Below, piece by piece: positions 8,651 to 17,696 of a stretch of DNA of 64,000 nucleotides. Numbering within the stretch: position 1 is the first letter of the stretch; each line of letters begins with the position of its first letter. Position numbers and translations under genes: made by a program. This DNA is from DATARH01 sp963712835 (GTDB lineage Bacteria; Pseudomonadota; Alphaproteobacteria; ATCC43930; CGMCC-115725). Location: contig CAVQJJ010000011.1 in NCBI GenBank assembly GCA_963712835.1, positions 248,001-312,000 on the forward strand, read 5' to 3'. A model generated the notes under the pieces. The model worked only from the letters and a program-made list of their open reading frames with translations, did not search any database and was not told where the DNA came from.

Positions 8651-9910
8651 TCATCGCCTTGCAACGGGTTGCCTCCACTTTTGCGAGAAAAACACAATTC
8701 CCTGCCGGCTGTCTGGCAACCAACCGGACGCGTAAATGTTGGCGGCCTCGACTTCGAGGGCCGCACGCGCGTCGCCGTCGTAGATCTGATGGCCGCGCTC
8801 ATCCGTTACCCAAAGCGAGAGGGAATATTTGGCTGGCAGCAGGTTAAGCGCTTCCAGGGCCACGTCCACATAGCCGCCGCCCGGCTCCACCTTGGGTATG
8901 GAGATGCCCTGAAGTACGTTGCACGTTTCGGTAATGAGGGTGCCGAGGCCGGTATACAGCCGAAAGCCGAAACTGACGTTTTGCAGCGTCGTCTTTGCGT
9001 CGAAATGAAGCCGCAACACGAGCGGATCTCCGCTTCGCGTCACTAGGCATGGCCTGCCGTCCGAGGCCAGGTACTCCAGTCTGGTAAAGCGGATCTGTCC
9101 GTTGCCGATGCGCGTCTCCGAGCTTTCCAACATCGTTTCGGCGCTTCCGGCATCGGCGAAGGAGGCCATGTAGGCTGCGATGACCTCCTTTGCGCCGCCG
9201 TCCATGCGCACCTTGCCGTCGTCAATCCAGATGCCGCGGGAGCAGAGATTCTCCACAGCCGCCATGTTGTGGGACACGAACAGCACAGTGCGTCCGCCGC
9301 TTTGCAGTCCATCCATCGCGTCGAGGCATTTCTTCTGGAAGCCGGCATCGCCTACCGCCAGCACTTCGTCGACGATCAGAATGTCGGGATCGAGATGCGC
9401 CGCCACCGCGAAGCCCAGCCGCAATCGCATGCCGCTCGAATAATGTTTGACCTGTGTGTCGAGGAGCTGGTTGACGCCAGCGAACTCGACGATCTGCTCG
9501 AACCGGCGATCGACCTCGCGCTTCCGCATGCCGAGGATCGAGCCGTTGAGATAGACGTTTTCGCGCCCCGTCAGCTCGTTGTGGAACCCAACACCGACTT
9601 CAAGCAGGGATGCCACACGCCCCCGCACCTTGACGTCGCCCGCCGTTGGAAAGGTGATCCGCGACAGGATCTTGAGCAGCGTGCTTTTGCCGGCCCCGTT
9701 GCGGCCGATGATCCCGACAACTTCACCCTTGGGAACCTCGAACGAAACCCCCCGTAATGCCCAGATCGCGGGCCGTGCACCCACCCGGCCTGTGCGCGAC
9801 GCGCGTGCCCATCCGACAATCCGTTCGCGCAACGTCGTATTGGCGTATTTGCCGATGCGATACTGCTTGGAGAGGCCTTCTACGGCGATGCTGCTGGCGG
9901 GCATCGGCAT
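8651..9910 (-). CDS. polysaccharide ABC transporter ATP-binding protein (Wzt-like)
   Basis: About 419 residues from ATG 9910 (ATG 9904 is also possible). The N-terminal ABC domain has Walker A GRNGAGKST at 69-77, the YSSGM signature at 157-161 and Walker B DILIVDEVLAVGD from 176. The C-terminal 170 residues form the beta-rich Wzt carbohydrate-binding-type domain (ETRIGNGQIRFTRLEYL onward). In Wzt proteins that domain recognises the end modification of the glycan. Coupled to the permease 5 bases upstream, it should export a finished polymer across the inner membrane. The C-terminal domain implies a specific terminating group, for example a methyl or phosphomethyl cap. Confidence 0.9.
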   Translation of the reverse strand: MPMPASSIAVEGLSKQYRIGKYANTTLRERIVGWARASRTGRVGARPAIWALRGVSFEVPKGEVVGIIGRNGAGKSTLLKILSRITFPTAGDVKVRGRVASLLEVGVGFHNELTGRENVYLNGSILGMRKREVDRRFEQIVEFAGVNQLLDTQVKHYSSGMRLRLGFAVAAHLDPDILIVDEVLAVGDAGFQKKCLDAMDGLQSGGRTVLFVSHNMAAVENLCSRGIWIDDGKVRMDGGAKEVIAAYMASFADAGSAETMLESSETRIGNGQIRFTRLEYLASDGRPCLVTRSGDPLVLRLHFDAKTTLQNVSFGFRLYTGLGTLITETCNVLQGISIPKVEPGGGYVDVALEALNLLPAKYSLSLWVTDERGHQIYDGDARAALEVEAANIYASGWLPDSRQGIVFFSQKWRQPVARR

Positions 9911-9914
9911 TTCC

Positions 9915-10793
9915 TCAGACGTAGTCGGCGAAAGCGCGCTCGTGCCGGCGAAAGAAGACAGCGGCGGCGACAAACAGCGCGATGATGAGCGAAAGCGAGG
10001 CGGCAAGCGGGCCCCAGTTCAGTTCCACGCCTGGGTTCAATGCATCGCGGAACCCTTCGATGAGACCGGAAAGTGGATTCAGGACAAGAAATGCGCGATA
10101 CCGCTCCGGGACCATGCTCGCGGGATAGATGATCGGGGTCGCGAACAGGCACAGCTGGATCGCGAAAGGTACCACGTACCGAATGTCGCGATATTTGACG
10201 TTCAAGGCCGCCAGTACCATGCCGACGCCGAGCGCGAGCATGAAGAGCGGCAAGGCGAAAAAGGGCCACAACGCCATCTTGAGCGTCAGTGGCACGCCGT
10301 AGAGGATTGCGACCACCAGCAATATGGCCGTGCCGATGGCAAAATCGACCATATTGCCGAACGCCGACGCGGCGGGCAGCAGAACCCGCGGAAAATAGAT
10401 CTTGGTCAGCATGTCGGCGTTTCCGACCAGGCTCATGCTGACATTGGTGACCGTTCCCGAGAAATACAGCCAGGGAACCAGTCCGCTGAGGTAAAAAACC
10501 GGCGAGGGCAATCCGTCATTGGGCAAATTGGCTAGCTTTCCGAACAATATCGTAAAGACCACCATTGTAAAAACTGGCTGTATTATTGCCCAGAGCACGC
10601 CTAAAACGGCCTGCTTGTAACGAATTTTGAGATCTCTCCAGGCAAAGAAATAAAGCAGTTCCCGGTATACCCAGAGTTCACCGGCCGTGTCCGCTAATTT
10701 CTGGAATCCCGTTTTCCCATTGGTCGGCGACGCATTGAAAGGCAGCGGCGCCGCGGCGGGGTTACCGAGAGATTCGACGGGGGAAGATGACAT
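9915..10793 (-). CDS. polysaccharide ABC transporter permease (Wzm-like)
   Basis: A 292-residue ABC-2 type membrane protein with about six hydrophobic segments after a 40-residue cytoplasmic N-terminus. The family blocks are clear: LLYFFAWRDLKIRYKQAVLGVLWA, FGKLANLPNDGLPSPVFYLSGLVPW, the ALNVKYRDIRY loop, and NPLSGLIEGFRDAL near the end. With the Wzt-like ATPase it forms the channel that exports an undecaprenyl-linked polysaccharide. No wzx flippase or wzy polymerase is seen in this window, so ABC-dependent export is the best-supported route here. 169 bases separate its start from the cytidylyltransferase stop, and no clear promoter is visible in that gap. Confidence 0.92.
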   Translation of the reverse strand: MSSSPVESLGNPAAAPLPFNASPTNGKTGFQKLADTAGELWVYRELLYFFAWRDLKIRYKQAVLGVLWAIIQPVFTMVVFTILFGKLANLPNDGLPSPVFYLSGLVPWLYFSGTVTNVSMSLVGNADMLTKIYFPRVLLPAASAFGNMVDFAIGTAILLVVAILYGVPLTLKMALWPFFALPLFMLALGVGMVLAALNVKYRDIRYVVPFAIQLCLFATPIIYPASMVPERYRAFLVLNPLSGLIEGFRDALNPGVELNWGPLAASLSLIIALFVAAAVFFRRHERAFADYV

Positions 10794-10962
10794 ATCCTGT
10801 TCGGTCCGATCTCAACTTGGTACGTGATCGCGGCGACAGTGTTCGACGCCCGACCGGCCGCTTCCTTTGTCCGGCTCATGGGCCGAATGTCACAAAATGC
10901 GCCGCTGGGCGCTGCAAAGCGGTGGAGGTAATCCGTTCGGGTAGGAGATAGGCGGGCTTGCT

Positions 10963-11769
10963 CTATTGCGCAGCCGCCAGTATGGGCCTCGGCTCCCGGT
11001 CCCAGACCGCCCACGGTGCGCTGCCGCCGCTTATCAGGTTTTCCAGGGCCTGCAAATCCTTGAAGGTATCCATGCAGCGCCAGAAGCCTCGGTAATAGGA
11101 AGTGAACAGCTTGCCGTCATCGATCAGCCGGTGAAATGGCTCTTCGACCAACTCTTCACCCGGTCGCATGTATTCGAAAATCTTTTTCGAAAAGACGAAA
11201 TACCCACCGTTTATCCATGCATTCGCCTGCACGACGTCATCTACGGCGGTGACCCGCCCCTCACCGTCGCTACGGACAAAGTGCGTGCTGTAGTTCGGAC
11301 GCACCGACAGAAACATGCCGATTGCGTCCCGGCGATGGAACTCATCGATCAATTCGGGAAGCGGGAAATCGGTAAGGCCGTCGCTGTAATTGGCGAGGAA
11401 CACCGTGTCGTCACCGACATAATGTTCGACGGCCCTCAGGCGCTGCCCAATATTGGCGGTGAGGCCGGTGTCGGCAAACGTAATCCGCCAATCTTCGATA
11501 TCGCGATTGACGAGATCAACCTGTCGAGCGCCGCGACTGAGGACGAAGTCATTGGAAAGGCATTCTTCGTACTCCAGAAAATAGCGCTTTATGGCGTCGC
11601 CTTTATAGCCCAGGCACAGCACAAAATCGGTATGGCCGAAATGTGCATAGTATTTCATCACGTGCCAGAGGATCGGTCGGTAGCCGATTGGCGCCAACGG
11701 TTTAGGGATTTCTGCGGAAAAATCGCGGAGCCGGGTTCCCATGCCACCGCAAAAGAGCATCACCTTCAT
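10963..11769 (-). CDS. rfbF: glucose-1-phosphate cytidylyltransferase
   Basis: About 268 residues from ATG 11769 (ATG 11760 is also possible), close to the family's usual 257. The open frame further upstream lacks family character. The N-terminus, MLFCGGMGTRLRDFSAEIPKP, is the nucleotidyltransferase signature with the catalytic Arg and Lys. NYSDGLTDFPL supplies a metal-binding Asp and INGGYFVF is typical of the cytidylyl subgroup. The enzyme makes CDP-glucose from CTP and glucose-1-phosphate, the entry to CDP-linked deoxy- and branched sugars. CDP-glucose 4,6-dehydratase (rfbG) is not visible in this window. A divergent SDR and RmlC-like pair lies 154 bases away and may continue the pathway. 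Confidence 0.9.
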   Translation of the reverse strand: MKVMLFCGGMGTRLRDFSAEIPKPLAPIGYRPILWHVMKYYAHFGHTDFVLCLGYKGDAIKRYFLEYEECLSNDFVLSRGARQVDLVNRDIEDWRITFADTGLTANIGQRLRAVEHYVGDDTVFLANYSDGLTDFPLPELIDEFHRRDAIGMFLSVRPNYSTHFVRSDGEGRVTAVDDVVQANAWINGGYFVFSKKIFEYMRPGEELVEEPFHRLIDDGKLFTSYYRGFWRCMDTFKDLQALENLISGGSAPWAVWDREPRPILAAAQ

Positions 11770-11923
11770 TAGATACCCCGAACTTCTGCCCGTCGATACA
11801 GATCCCGACGTTGCGGCCGTGAGCAGCGAGTGTCCAATCATGCTTTTGAAGTACCGCTTCCGAAACGTTGGTTCCGCTGCAGTGCGATGACAAATTCGCC
11901 GCGGCGACCCTTCGAATGGAGCT

Positions 11924-13018
11924 GTGTCGGTGCAACAATCCCGCGTCCTTGTGACTGGTGCAGATGGATATATCGGATCGGTCCTCGTTTCGGCGTTGAT
12001 CACTCGCGGCTTTGAGGTGACGGGGCTGGATTGCGGCTTCTACCGAAGCGGCTGGCTTTTCAACGCCACCGGCCCGCGTCCGCAGATGCTGACGCGCGAC
12101 ATCCGGCAGTTGACGACGAAGGATGTCGAGGGTTTCGATTGCGCTGTACATCTCGCGGAGCTGTCGAACGATCCGCTGAGCGAATTGAACCCCGCCGTCA
12201 CGCATATGATCAACCACCGGGGGTCGGTGCATTTCGCCCGGCTGTGTAAAGCCGCTGGGGTCAAACGTTTCGTCTACACATCATCTTGCAGCGTCTATGG
12301 CGCCGCTGACGACGGGTCGGACAGAGACGAGAAGTCGGCTCCCAACCCGCAGACGACCTATGCCAAATGCAAATTGCTTGTAGAGCGCGACGTCGGAGCG
12401 CTCACTGATAAGGCTTTTTCGCCGGTATTCCTGCGAAACGCGACGGCCTTTGGGGCAAGCCCGCGGATGCGGTTCGACATCGTCCTCAACAACCTCGCCG
12501 GCGTTGCCTGGACGTCACGCGAAATCAGGATGACGAGCGATGGCACGCCTTGGCGGCCCTTGGTGCACGTGGCGGACATTTGCTCCGCGGTCGCCGAGGC
12601 GCTGGAGGCGCCGCGGGATGCCGTGCACAACGAGATCTTCAATGTCGGTGACGACAGTCAAAATTATCGGATATCGGAAATCGCCGGCATCATCGCCGGC
12701 ATGCTGCCCTCCTGTCCGGTTCGCTTCGGTGCGCCGGGGGGCGACAATCGAAGCTACCGCACCAGCTTTGCCAAGATTCACCGTCATCTACCGCAATTTC
12801 GCTGCCGGTGGAGCGCCGAAGCGGGGGCGCGGCAACTCGTGGACATTTTCGAGCGGATCGGACTTACCGCCGAGATGTTCGCCTATCCCGCGTACACCCG
12901 GCTCAAGCAGTTGCAACAGCTGATCGGGACGGGGCAGGTCACGTCCGATCTGTTCTGGAACCCACTGCCGGCAGCCTCTGTCGCGTACGGCAATGATCTT
13001 CGAGCCCACGCGGCTTGA
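11924..13018 (+). CDS. NAD-dependent epimerase/dehydratase (extended SDR)
   Basis: A 364-residue extended SDR from GTG 11924, with GGAG three bases before it. The Rossmann motif GADGYIGS lies near residue 12, and the YAKCK motif (Tyr-x3-Lys) provides the catalytic pair. FVYTSSCSVYG is the usual strand-5 block. SDRs of this kind next to rfbF act as dehydratase, epimerase or reductase on nucleotide sugars. This one overlaps the RmlC-like gene by 26 bases, so the two probably work in sequence. The sequence does not show whether it is the CDP-glucose 4,6-dehydratase or a later reductase. It is divergent from the rfbF operon. Confidence 0.85.
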   Translation: MSVQQSRVLVTGADGYIGSVLVSALITRGFEVTGLDCGFYRSGWLFNATGPRPQMLTRDIRQLTTKDVEGFDCAVHLAELSNDPLSELNPAVTHMINHRGSVHFARLCKAAGVKRFVYTSSCSVYGAADDGSDRDEKSAPNPQTTYAKCKLLVERDVGALTDKAFSPVFLRNATAFGASPRMRFDIVLNNLAGVAWTSREIRMTSDGTPWRPLVHVADICSAVAEALEAPRDAVHNEIFNVGDDSQNYRISEIAGIIAGMLPSCPVRFGAPGGDNRSYRTSFAKIHRHLPQFRCRWSAEAGARQLVDIFERIGLTAEMFAYPAYTRLKQLQQLIGTGQVTSDLFWNPLPAASVAYGNDLRAHAA

Positions 13019-13562
13019 AGGCGCCTGGCTCGTTAGCCTCGAGCACAAGAAGGACAGCCGGGGCTTTTTTGCGCGGACCTGGTGCCGGGAGGAGTTTGCC
13101 GCCCAAGGTCTCGACACGGAAATAGCGCAGCAGAGCATGTCGCATACGGTCGGCCGCGGCATGCTGCGAGGGCTTCATTTCCAACGCGACCCGCATCAGG
13201 AGATCAAGCTCGTACGCTGCCTCCGAGGAGCGGTATACGACGTGATCCTCGATCTGCGCCCGCTCTCGCGGACATATCTGCAATGGCAGGCCTTTGAGTT
13301 GACCGCGGAAAACGGCGATGCCCTGTACATCCCGAAGGGGCTGGCGCACGGCTTTCAGACCCTCACGGCCCATGCCGAAGTCGGCTATCAGATGTCCGTG
13401 CCCTATGCGGCCGAGGCGGCCACCGGATTTTGTCACGATGATCCGGCGTTCGGAATCCGGTGGCCGTTGCCCGTCGAAAGCATGAGTGAACGCGACCGCT
13501 CCTGGCCCGATTTCCCCGGACCGCTTCTGGCTCTCGCGTCAACCGGTCTGCACTCGGCATAA
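12993..13562 (+). CDS. dTDP-4-dehydrorhamnose 3,5-epimerase family protein (RmlC-like)
   Basis: A 189-residue cupin of the RmlC family. Conserved parts are EHKKDSRGFFARTWC near the start, GMLRGLHFQ with the catalytic His, KLVRCLRGAVYDVILDLR, and LYIPKGLAHGFQTL. The family epimerises C3 and/or C5 of a 4-keto-6-deoxy nucleotide sugar. No rmlA, rmlB or rmlD is nearby, and the neighbour is a CDP-glucose-forming enzyme, so the natural substrate may be a CDP-linked 4-keto sugar rather than the dTDP form. It overlaps the SDR by 26 bases. Confidence 0.88.
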   Translation: MIFEPTRLEGAWLVSLEHKKDSRGFFARTWCREEFAAQGLDTEIAQQSMSHTVGRGMLRGLHFQRDPHQEIKLVRCLRGAVYDVILDLRPLSRTYLQWQAFELTAENGDALYIPKGLAHGFQTLTAHAEVGYQMSVPYAAEAATGFCHDDPAFGIRWPLPVESMSERDRSWPDFPGPLLALASTGLHSA

Positions 13563-13606
13563 CGTTCCGGCCCGCGACCCAAGGGCATTTGGTCCGGGAT
13601 TCTCCT

Positions 13607-14806
13607 TCAATCGACTGACGTCGCGAGCGTCACAGCCGGCGATCCCGAGCTCGCCGCAGCTTCTATTTCGGTCGGCGAGGGCCCGTGCGAAACCCGCCGC
13701 GCGAATTTTGCGCCAAGCGCTATTCCCGGCCGTTCGACGGTGCGGTGGAGGATCTCGGCCGCGACCGTGGCCAGCGGTATCCCCGTTGCGAAAAGATGGA
13801 CGAAAGTGGCGGCTGGCCCAGCGTTTGGCGACACCGCCAACCATGCCCAGTGGCAGAACGCGATGACCGGCATGTGACAGAGATATATTGAGTAGGAGCG
13901 AGATCCAAAATAGGTCGCTGCACGGCTTTCCAGCAGGAGCCGGTAGGCCCGGTCGAACCACCTGGAGGCGGAGGCGCTGCCGGGATGTAGCCGCATTCCG
14001 GCGACGACGACGACCCAGAGCAGGATCGGGATCGTTTCCTTGGCGAAAATCGGCAGCAAAACGACGGCCAGGGTCAAGACGATGGATGGCCGCACGAAAT
14101 CGGCAATCAGCGGATACAAATAGCGGCTGGCGATGCCGACGAGGAAATATTCAAATGCCGCCGGCAGGAAGCTGGGTTGCTCGAACTGGCCGAAGAGGCC
14201 GTGCCGAGAGACATATTCGAGAACCATCACCGCAATCCCGGCAACCAAGAGTCCCCTGTTTCGATGGATGAGAATGACCACGAACGGAGCGACCAGGTAG
14301 AATTGCCACTCCAGCGATAAGCTCCATGCCGGCATGTTGAAGGCATATCCCGAGAACGGCAGTGTCGTGTCACTGATCACACCGTTGAGCATGAGGAGGT
14401 GGGCGAAGGCGTGCGCCCAAAAAAACTGGTGGTTCGACTGTGCGATATTCGCCATGACTGACGAAAATGTGTACCCCGGCTCATGCAGGTAGGCGACGCG
14501 CGCGAGCGTCGACCCCTCAATGTCATAGGCGACAAAGCCGATGATGCAGGTGATCAAAAACACCGGAAAGATGCGCATGAAGCGGCGAAGTAAATAGATG
14601 CTGTACGGCTCCTGCTTTTCGATGATCAGGTGGGTTATGACAAAGCCGCTGACGATGATGAACACGATAACGGCGGGAGAGCCTATGCGGCCAAGGACCG
14701 ATCCGGGGAAAGTCGGGGAGATACCCGAGGTGTAGGCCAGGTGCGAGAGCACAACCGCCCAGGCCAGCCAGCCTCTCAGGCCCTCGAGGGCAAGAAATCT
14801 CTTCAT
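13607..14806 (-). CDS. acyltransferase 3 family membrane protein (OafA/YrhL-like)
   Basis: A 399-residue integral membrane protein with about ten hydrophobic segments. The N-terminus, RFLALEGLRGWLAWAVVLSHL, is the acyltransferase-3 signature, with the conserved His in the first helix. FRRMRIFPVF-type (here LRRFMRIFPVFLI) and PAWSLSLEWQFYLVAPF follow as in other members. It would move an acyl group, commonly acetyl, to a sugar hydroxyl on the periplasmic side, decorating the exopolysaccharide. No SGNH domain is attached. It is a single minus-strand gene, convergent with the RmlC-like gene and divergent from the export lipoprotein. Confidence 0.88.
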   Translation of the reverse strand: MKRFLALEGLRGWLAWAVVLSHLAYTSGISPTFPGSVLGRIGSPAVIVFIIVSGFVITHLIIEKQEPYSIYLLRRFMRIFPVFLITCIIGFVAYDIEGSTLARVAYLHEPGYTFSSVMANIAQSNHQFFWAHAFAHLLMLNGVISDTTLPFSGYAFNMPAWSLSLEWQFYLVAPFVVILIHRNRGLLVAGIAVMVLEYVSRHGLFGQFEQPSFLPAAFEYFLVGIASRYLYPLIADFVRPSIVLTLAVVLLPIFAKETIPILLWVVVVAGMRLHPGSASASRWFDRAYRLLLESRAATYFGSRSYSIYLCHMPVIAFCHWAWLAVSPNAGPAATFVHLFATGIPLATVAAEILHRTVERPGIALGAKFARRVSHGPSPTEIEAAASSGSPAVTLATSVD

Positions 14807-15165
14807 GGGCTCCTCGATCGGGGCGGTCGCTGCGGCTTGCCGCGCAACGGCCTAATCGCCGGCAGCCAGCTTCGTCTTTAGTCTCGATACCGTGGTAAAT
14901 GTCACAAAGCATCCTCCCAAAGGGGGTAGCCCGTTCAACTTTCCCGCCTGAGTGATTCGCGTCGTCGTCTGCCCCGGGTACTGCCTCTGACCGCCAACCG
15001 ATGGCGATTCACGAGCGGCGCAGCCAAATTTTAACGTCAATGCTGGTCCGGCAGTGACGGCTGCAAAATTTGAGGTTGCATGCTACGATAATGCCAGGCG
15101 GGGATTTAGGGGCGTTTCCCAGGCGTGCGGGAAAACCGCGGACCGAGGGTCGCCGAGGTATAGCG
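14807..15165. other. divergent intergenic region, 359 bases
   Basis: This gap lies between the diverging acyltransferase and export-lipoprotein genes and must hold both promoters. A weak short palindrome, GGCATGCTACGATAATGCC-like in spacing, lies near 15076-15095. I found no hexamer pair with a good spacer and no convincing small gene. Confidence 0.4.
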
Positions 15166-15774
15166 ATGAACAGTTTGTTGCGCCTGGCGGCTGCGGTGGT
15201 GGTTATTCTCGGTATCGGCGGCTGCACGACGGGTACGCCGCCGCCGGTTCCCCCTTCCGACTTGGCATCGTCCGAGTATGTGATCGGCCCCGGCGATAAG
15301 TTGACGGTTTTCGTCTGGCGCAATCCCGAGCTATCGGTGGATGTGCCGGTCAGGCCCGATGGGAGGATCTCGATACCGCTGGCGGATGATATCGTTGCCA
15401 TTGGGAAGACGCCCAGCGGACTGGGGCGCGAGATCGAGAAGCGGTTAGCCAAGTACGTCGCCGATCCGATTGTCACGGTGCTGCCGAAGGAGTTCGTCGG
15501 ACCGTTCAGCGAGCAGATCCGGGTGATTGGCGAGGCGGTGCAGCCGCGCGCGCTGCCCTATCGCGCGAACATGACCCTTCTCGATGCGATGATCGAGGTC
15601 GGCGGCCTGACGAAATACGCTTCGGGGAACCGGGCGACGCTGGTGCGGACCGTGGGCGATACGCAACAGACCTACTCTTTGCATATCGACAGCCTGGTCA
15701 AGGACGGCGAGATTCAAAGCAACGTCGCGCTGATACCCGGCGACATCATCATCATTCCGCAGCGCTTGTTCTAA
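15166..15774 (+). CDS. outer-membrane polysaccharide export lipoprotein (XrtA type, Wza-like)
   Basis: About 202 residues from ATG 15166, with GAGG eight bases before it. The signal peptide ends in the lipobox GIGGC, so the mature N-terminal Cys should be lipidated and anchored in the outer membrane. The Poly_export domain follows: YVIGPGDKLTVFVWRNPELS, then VRPDGRISIPL, then an SLBB-like region (VIGEAVQPRALPYR) and VALIPGDIIIIPQRLF at the end. Length and sequence fit the PEP-CTERM-locus export subfamily (TIGR03027). It should form the outer-membrane pore for the exported polymer. No Wzc-like co-polymerase follows here. The next gene is a large beta-barrel. Confidence 0.9.
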   Translation: MNSLLRLAAAVVVILGIGGCTTGTPPPVPPSDLASSEYVIGPGDKLTVFVWRNPELSVDVPVRPDGRISIPLADDIVAIGKTPSGLGREIEKRLAKYVADPIVTVLPKEFVGPFSEQIRVIGEAVQPRALPYRANMTLLDAMIEVGGLTKYASGNRATLVRTVGDTQQTYSLHIDSLVKDGEIQSNVALIPGDIIIIPQRLF

Positions 15775-15956
15775 GATCGCGTTGCGCGATAGTTTGAGCC
15801 ATCGTGCGCAGCCGGCAGACCGGCACTATCGCAAGGAGGTATGGTCTCCGCCAGATCATTCGCGGCTGCGGGCCGCGGCGCGCAGCCTGTGAAGACAGCA
15901 ACGAACGGCTTCTGCTATTGGGAGAGACGGTTTTCGCTCGTCTGGGGGTCCTTGCC

Positions 15957-17678
15957 GTGAGCAGCCGGACGCTGGCGGCAGGGGTTGCTCTTCTCGCGCT
16001 ATCCGCGAGGTTGTGCGGCGCGTCCGCTCAGGTCGTTTACGATCCTGCGGTCGGCTTTTTGACGCCGACGCAAACCTTGGGTCAGCCTCCGCTCGCCACA
16101 ACCAATACGCTTCCATTGTTTCCCAGCACCGGTTTGGGATTTGCCGGCGCGCCCGCGACCTACACCGGAGCGATAGGCGCGGCGGTTGTGCCTCCCGCAC
16201 CAGCGCTCGCCGCACAGACGCTGCAGCCGAATCCCTTGTTGCCGCCGATCCAGAACGGCGCGACTCCGATTCAAGCAGGCGACGATCGCGCCCCCGCGCT
16301 GCTCATCCAGCCGAGCGTGGGGGTGGCGCAAGGTTTTGACGACAACCCGCGGCAGACGCCCAACCGTCTGGCGGACACAGTGACCGATTTGAACGCCAGT
16401 GTGATCGGCTCCGTCGATACGCCTCACCTGCAAGGGTTGGTGTCGTCTACGGCCCAATACTTCAAATACGCCCGGGCGACGGATCAGGACGCCCTTACGA
16501 TCGACGGTACGGGATACGGTCTTGCGACCCTGGTTCCCGAGCATCTGTATCTTGACGGCCGCGCCGCGATGTTCCAGGTGTCGCCGACCGGCGGGGTCGG
16601 TTTCACGAACCCGGCGTTACTGAGTCCTATTCAGCAAACCTCGTTAACGACGACGTCCGTCTCGCCGATCCTGCGGGAATCGCTCGGCGACAATGTGGAA
16701 GCCGATCTTCGATACAACCACAGCTCGATCGCGCCGAGCTCTGGGATTCTGCAAACGGGATCGGCGGCTCCGGCGACGACGACCACCATCACCGCTGCCG
16801 AGGCGAACCAGGGTAATCTCACCGTAGCCTTCGGGCGCGGCGACGGCATTCTATCGTCACGCGCTGCACTGACCGCTGATGACATCTCGTCCCAGTCATT
16901 GGCGGCTTCCACGCGGATGCGGGGTATCGATGACTTTCAATACCGGATCAATTCGGAGATCGCCCTGACCACCCGACTGGGATACGAAAATCTTCGCTTT
17001 CCCACTGCGGGACTGGCGTTTAACGGCCCCGTTGCGGAGGCGGGCACAAGGCTCGATCTGGCGCCCGGCAGTTCGATCATCGCCCGATACGGACGGGATG
17101 ACGGCACCTGGGGCTTCAACGCGGCGATCAGTCAGGCGCTGACGCCGAGAACCGTTCTCCTCGCCTCCTATCAGCACAACATAGCATCCGAGCAGGAACA
17201 GATCCTGAGCAACCTGAACACGTCGCAGATCGATCCCTACGGCACCGTCATCAATGCGGAGACGGGTTTGCCGCAAGCCATGGCCGATCCCGAGCTGAAT
17301 TTTTCGCAGACCGGCGTGTTCCGAACCCAGCAGGTCAATATCGCTCTCCTGCACGAGCTTGATACTGACAGTCTCCGGCTGTTCGCGTTTTACGACAAGG
17401 AAACCTCACTGGTGACGAGCGTGGCAAGCGATATAGCCCGCGGCGCCGCAGTCAGCTGGTTCCGCTCGATGACGCCGCGTCTGACCGGTGCCATGACCGT
17501 CGGCTATGCGAGCCATACGGGAGACCAGACACTCTCCACCAGCGTAGCATTGGTTTACAACCTAAAGGATAACGTCAACACCACCCTCAACTATCAATTC
17601 CAGAATCAATTGGCAACCACTCCTGGCGCGTCGTTTCTACGAAGCACACTATTCCTCGGGATACAGGCGTCATTTTAG
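15957..17678 (+). CDS. outer-membrane beta-barrel protein of the XrtA/EPS type
   Basis: About 573 residues from GTG 15957, where a signal peptide (SSRTLAAGVALLALSARL to CGASAQ) begins. The frame is open back to GTG 15804, but the extra 51 residues are Arg-rich and would put the signal peptide inside the protein. A 120-residue Pro/Ala/Thr-rich linker precedes ALLIQPSVGVAQGFDDNPRQ, a block common in the TIGR03016/BBP2 group. Many alternating strands follow and the chain ends in F (GIQASF), as outer-membrane barrels do. It is probably part of the outer-membrane exit path or an anchoring barrel for the exopolysaccharide. It follows the export lipoprotein by 182 bases. Confidence 0.78.
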   Translation: MSSRTLAAGVALLALSARLCGASAQVVYDPAVGFLTPTQTLGQPPLATTNTLPLFPSTGLGFAGAPATYTGAIGAAVVPPAPALAAQTLQPNPLLPPIQNGATPIQAGDDRAPALLIQPSVGVAQGFDDNPRQTPNRLADTVTDLNASVIGSVDTPHLQGLVSSTAQYFKYARATDQDALTIDGTGYGLATLVPEHLYLDGRAAMFQVSPTGGVGFTNPALLSPIQQTSLTTTSVSPILRESLGDNVEADLRYNHSSIAPSSGILQTGSAAPATTTTITAAEANQGNLTVAFGRGDGILSSRAALTADDISSQSLAASTRMRGIDDFQYRINSEIALTTRLGYENLRFPTAGLAFNGPVAEAGTRLDLAPGSSIIARYGRDDGTWGFNAAISQALTPRTVLLASYQHNIASEQEQILSNLNTSQIDPYGTVINAETGLPQAMADPELNFSQTGVFRTQQVNIALLHELDTDSLRLFAFYDKETSLVTSVASDIARGAAVSWFRSMTPRLTGAMTVGYASHTGDQTLSTSVALVYNLKDNVNTTLNYQFQNQLATTPGASFLRSTLFLGIQASF

Positions 17679-17696
17679 TCTTGGTATGAAATATTA

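Noticed and set aside
15841..15960. 39-codon frame just before the beta-barrel, ending GTGA over its GTG start
   Set aside because: The AAGGAGG sits only one base before its ATG, too close for normal initiation, and the peptide has no recognisable feature. Coupling is possible but unsupported.
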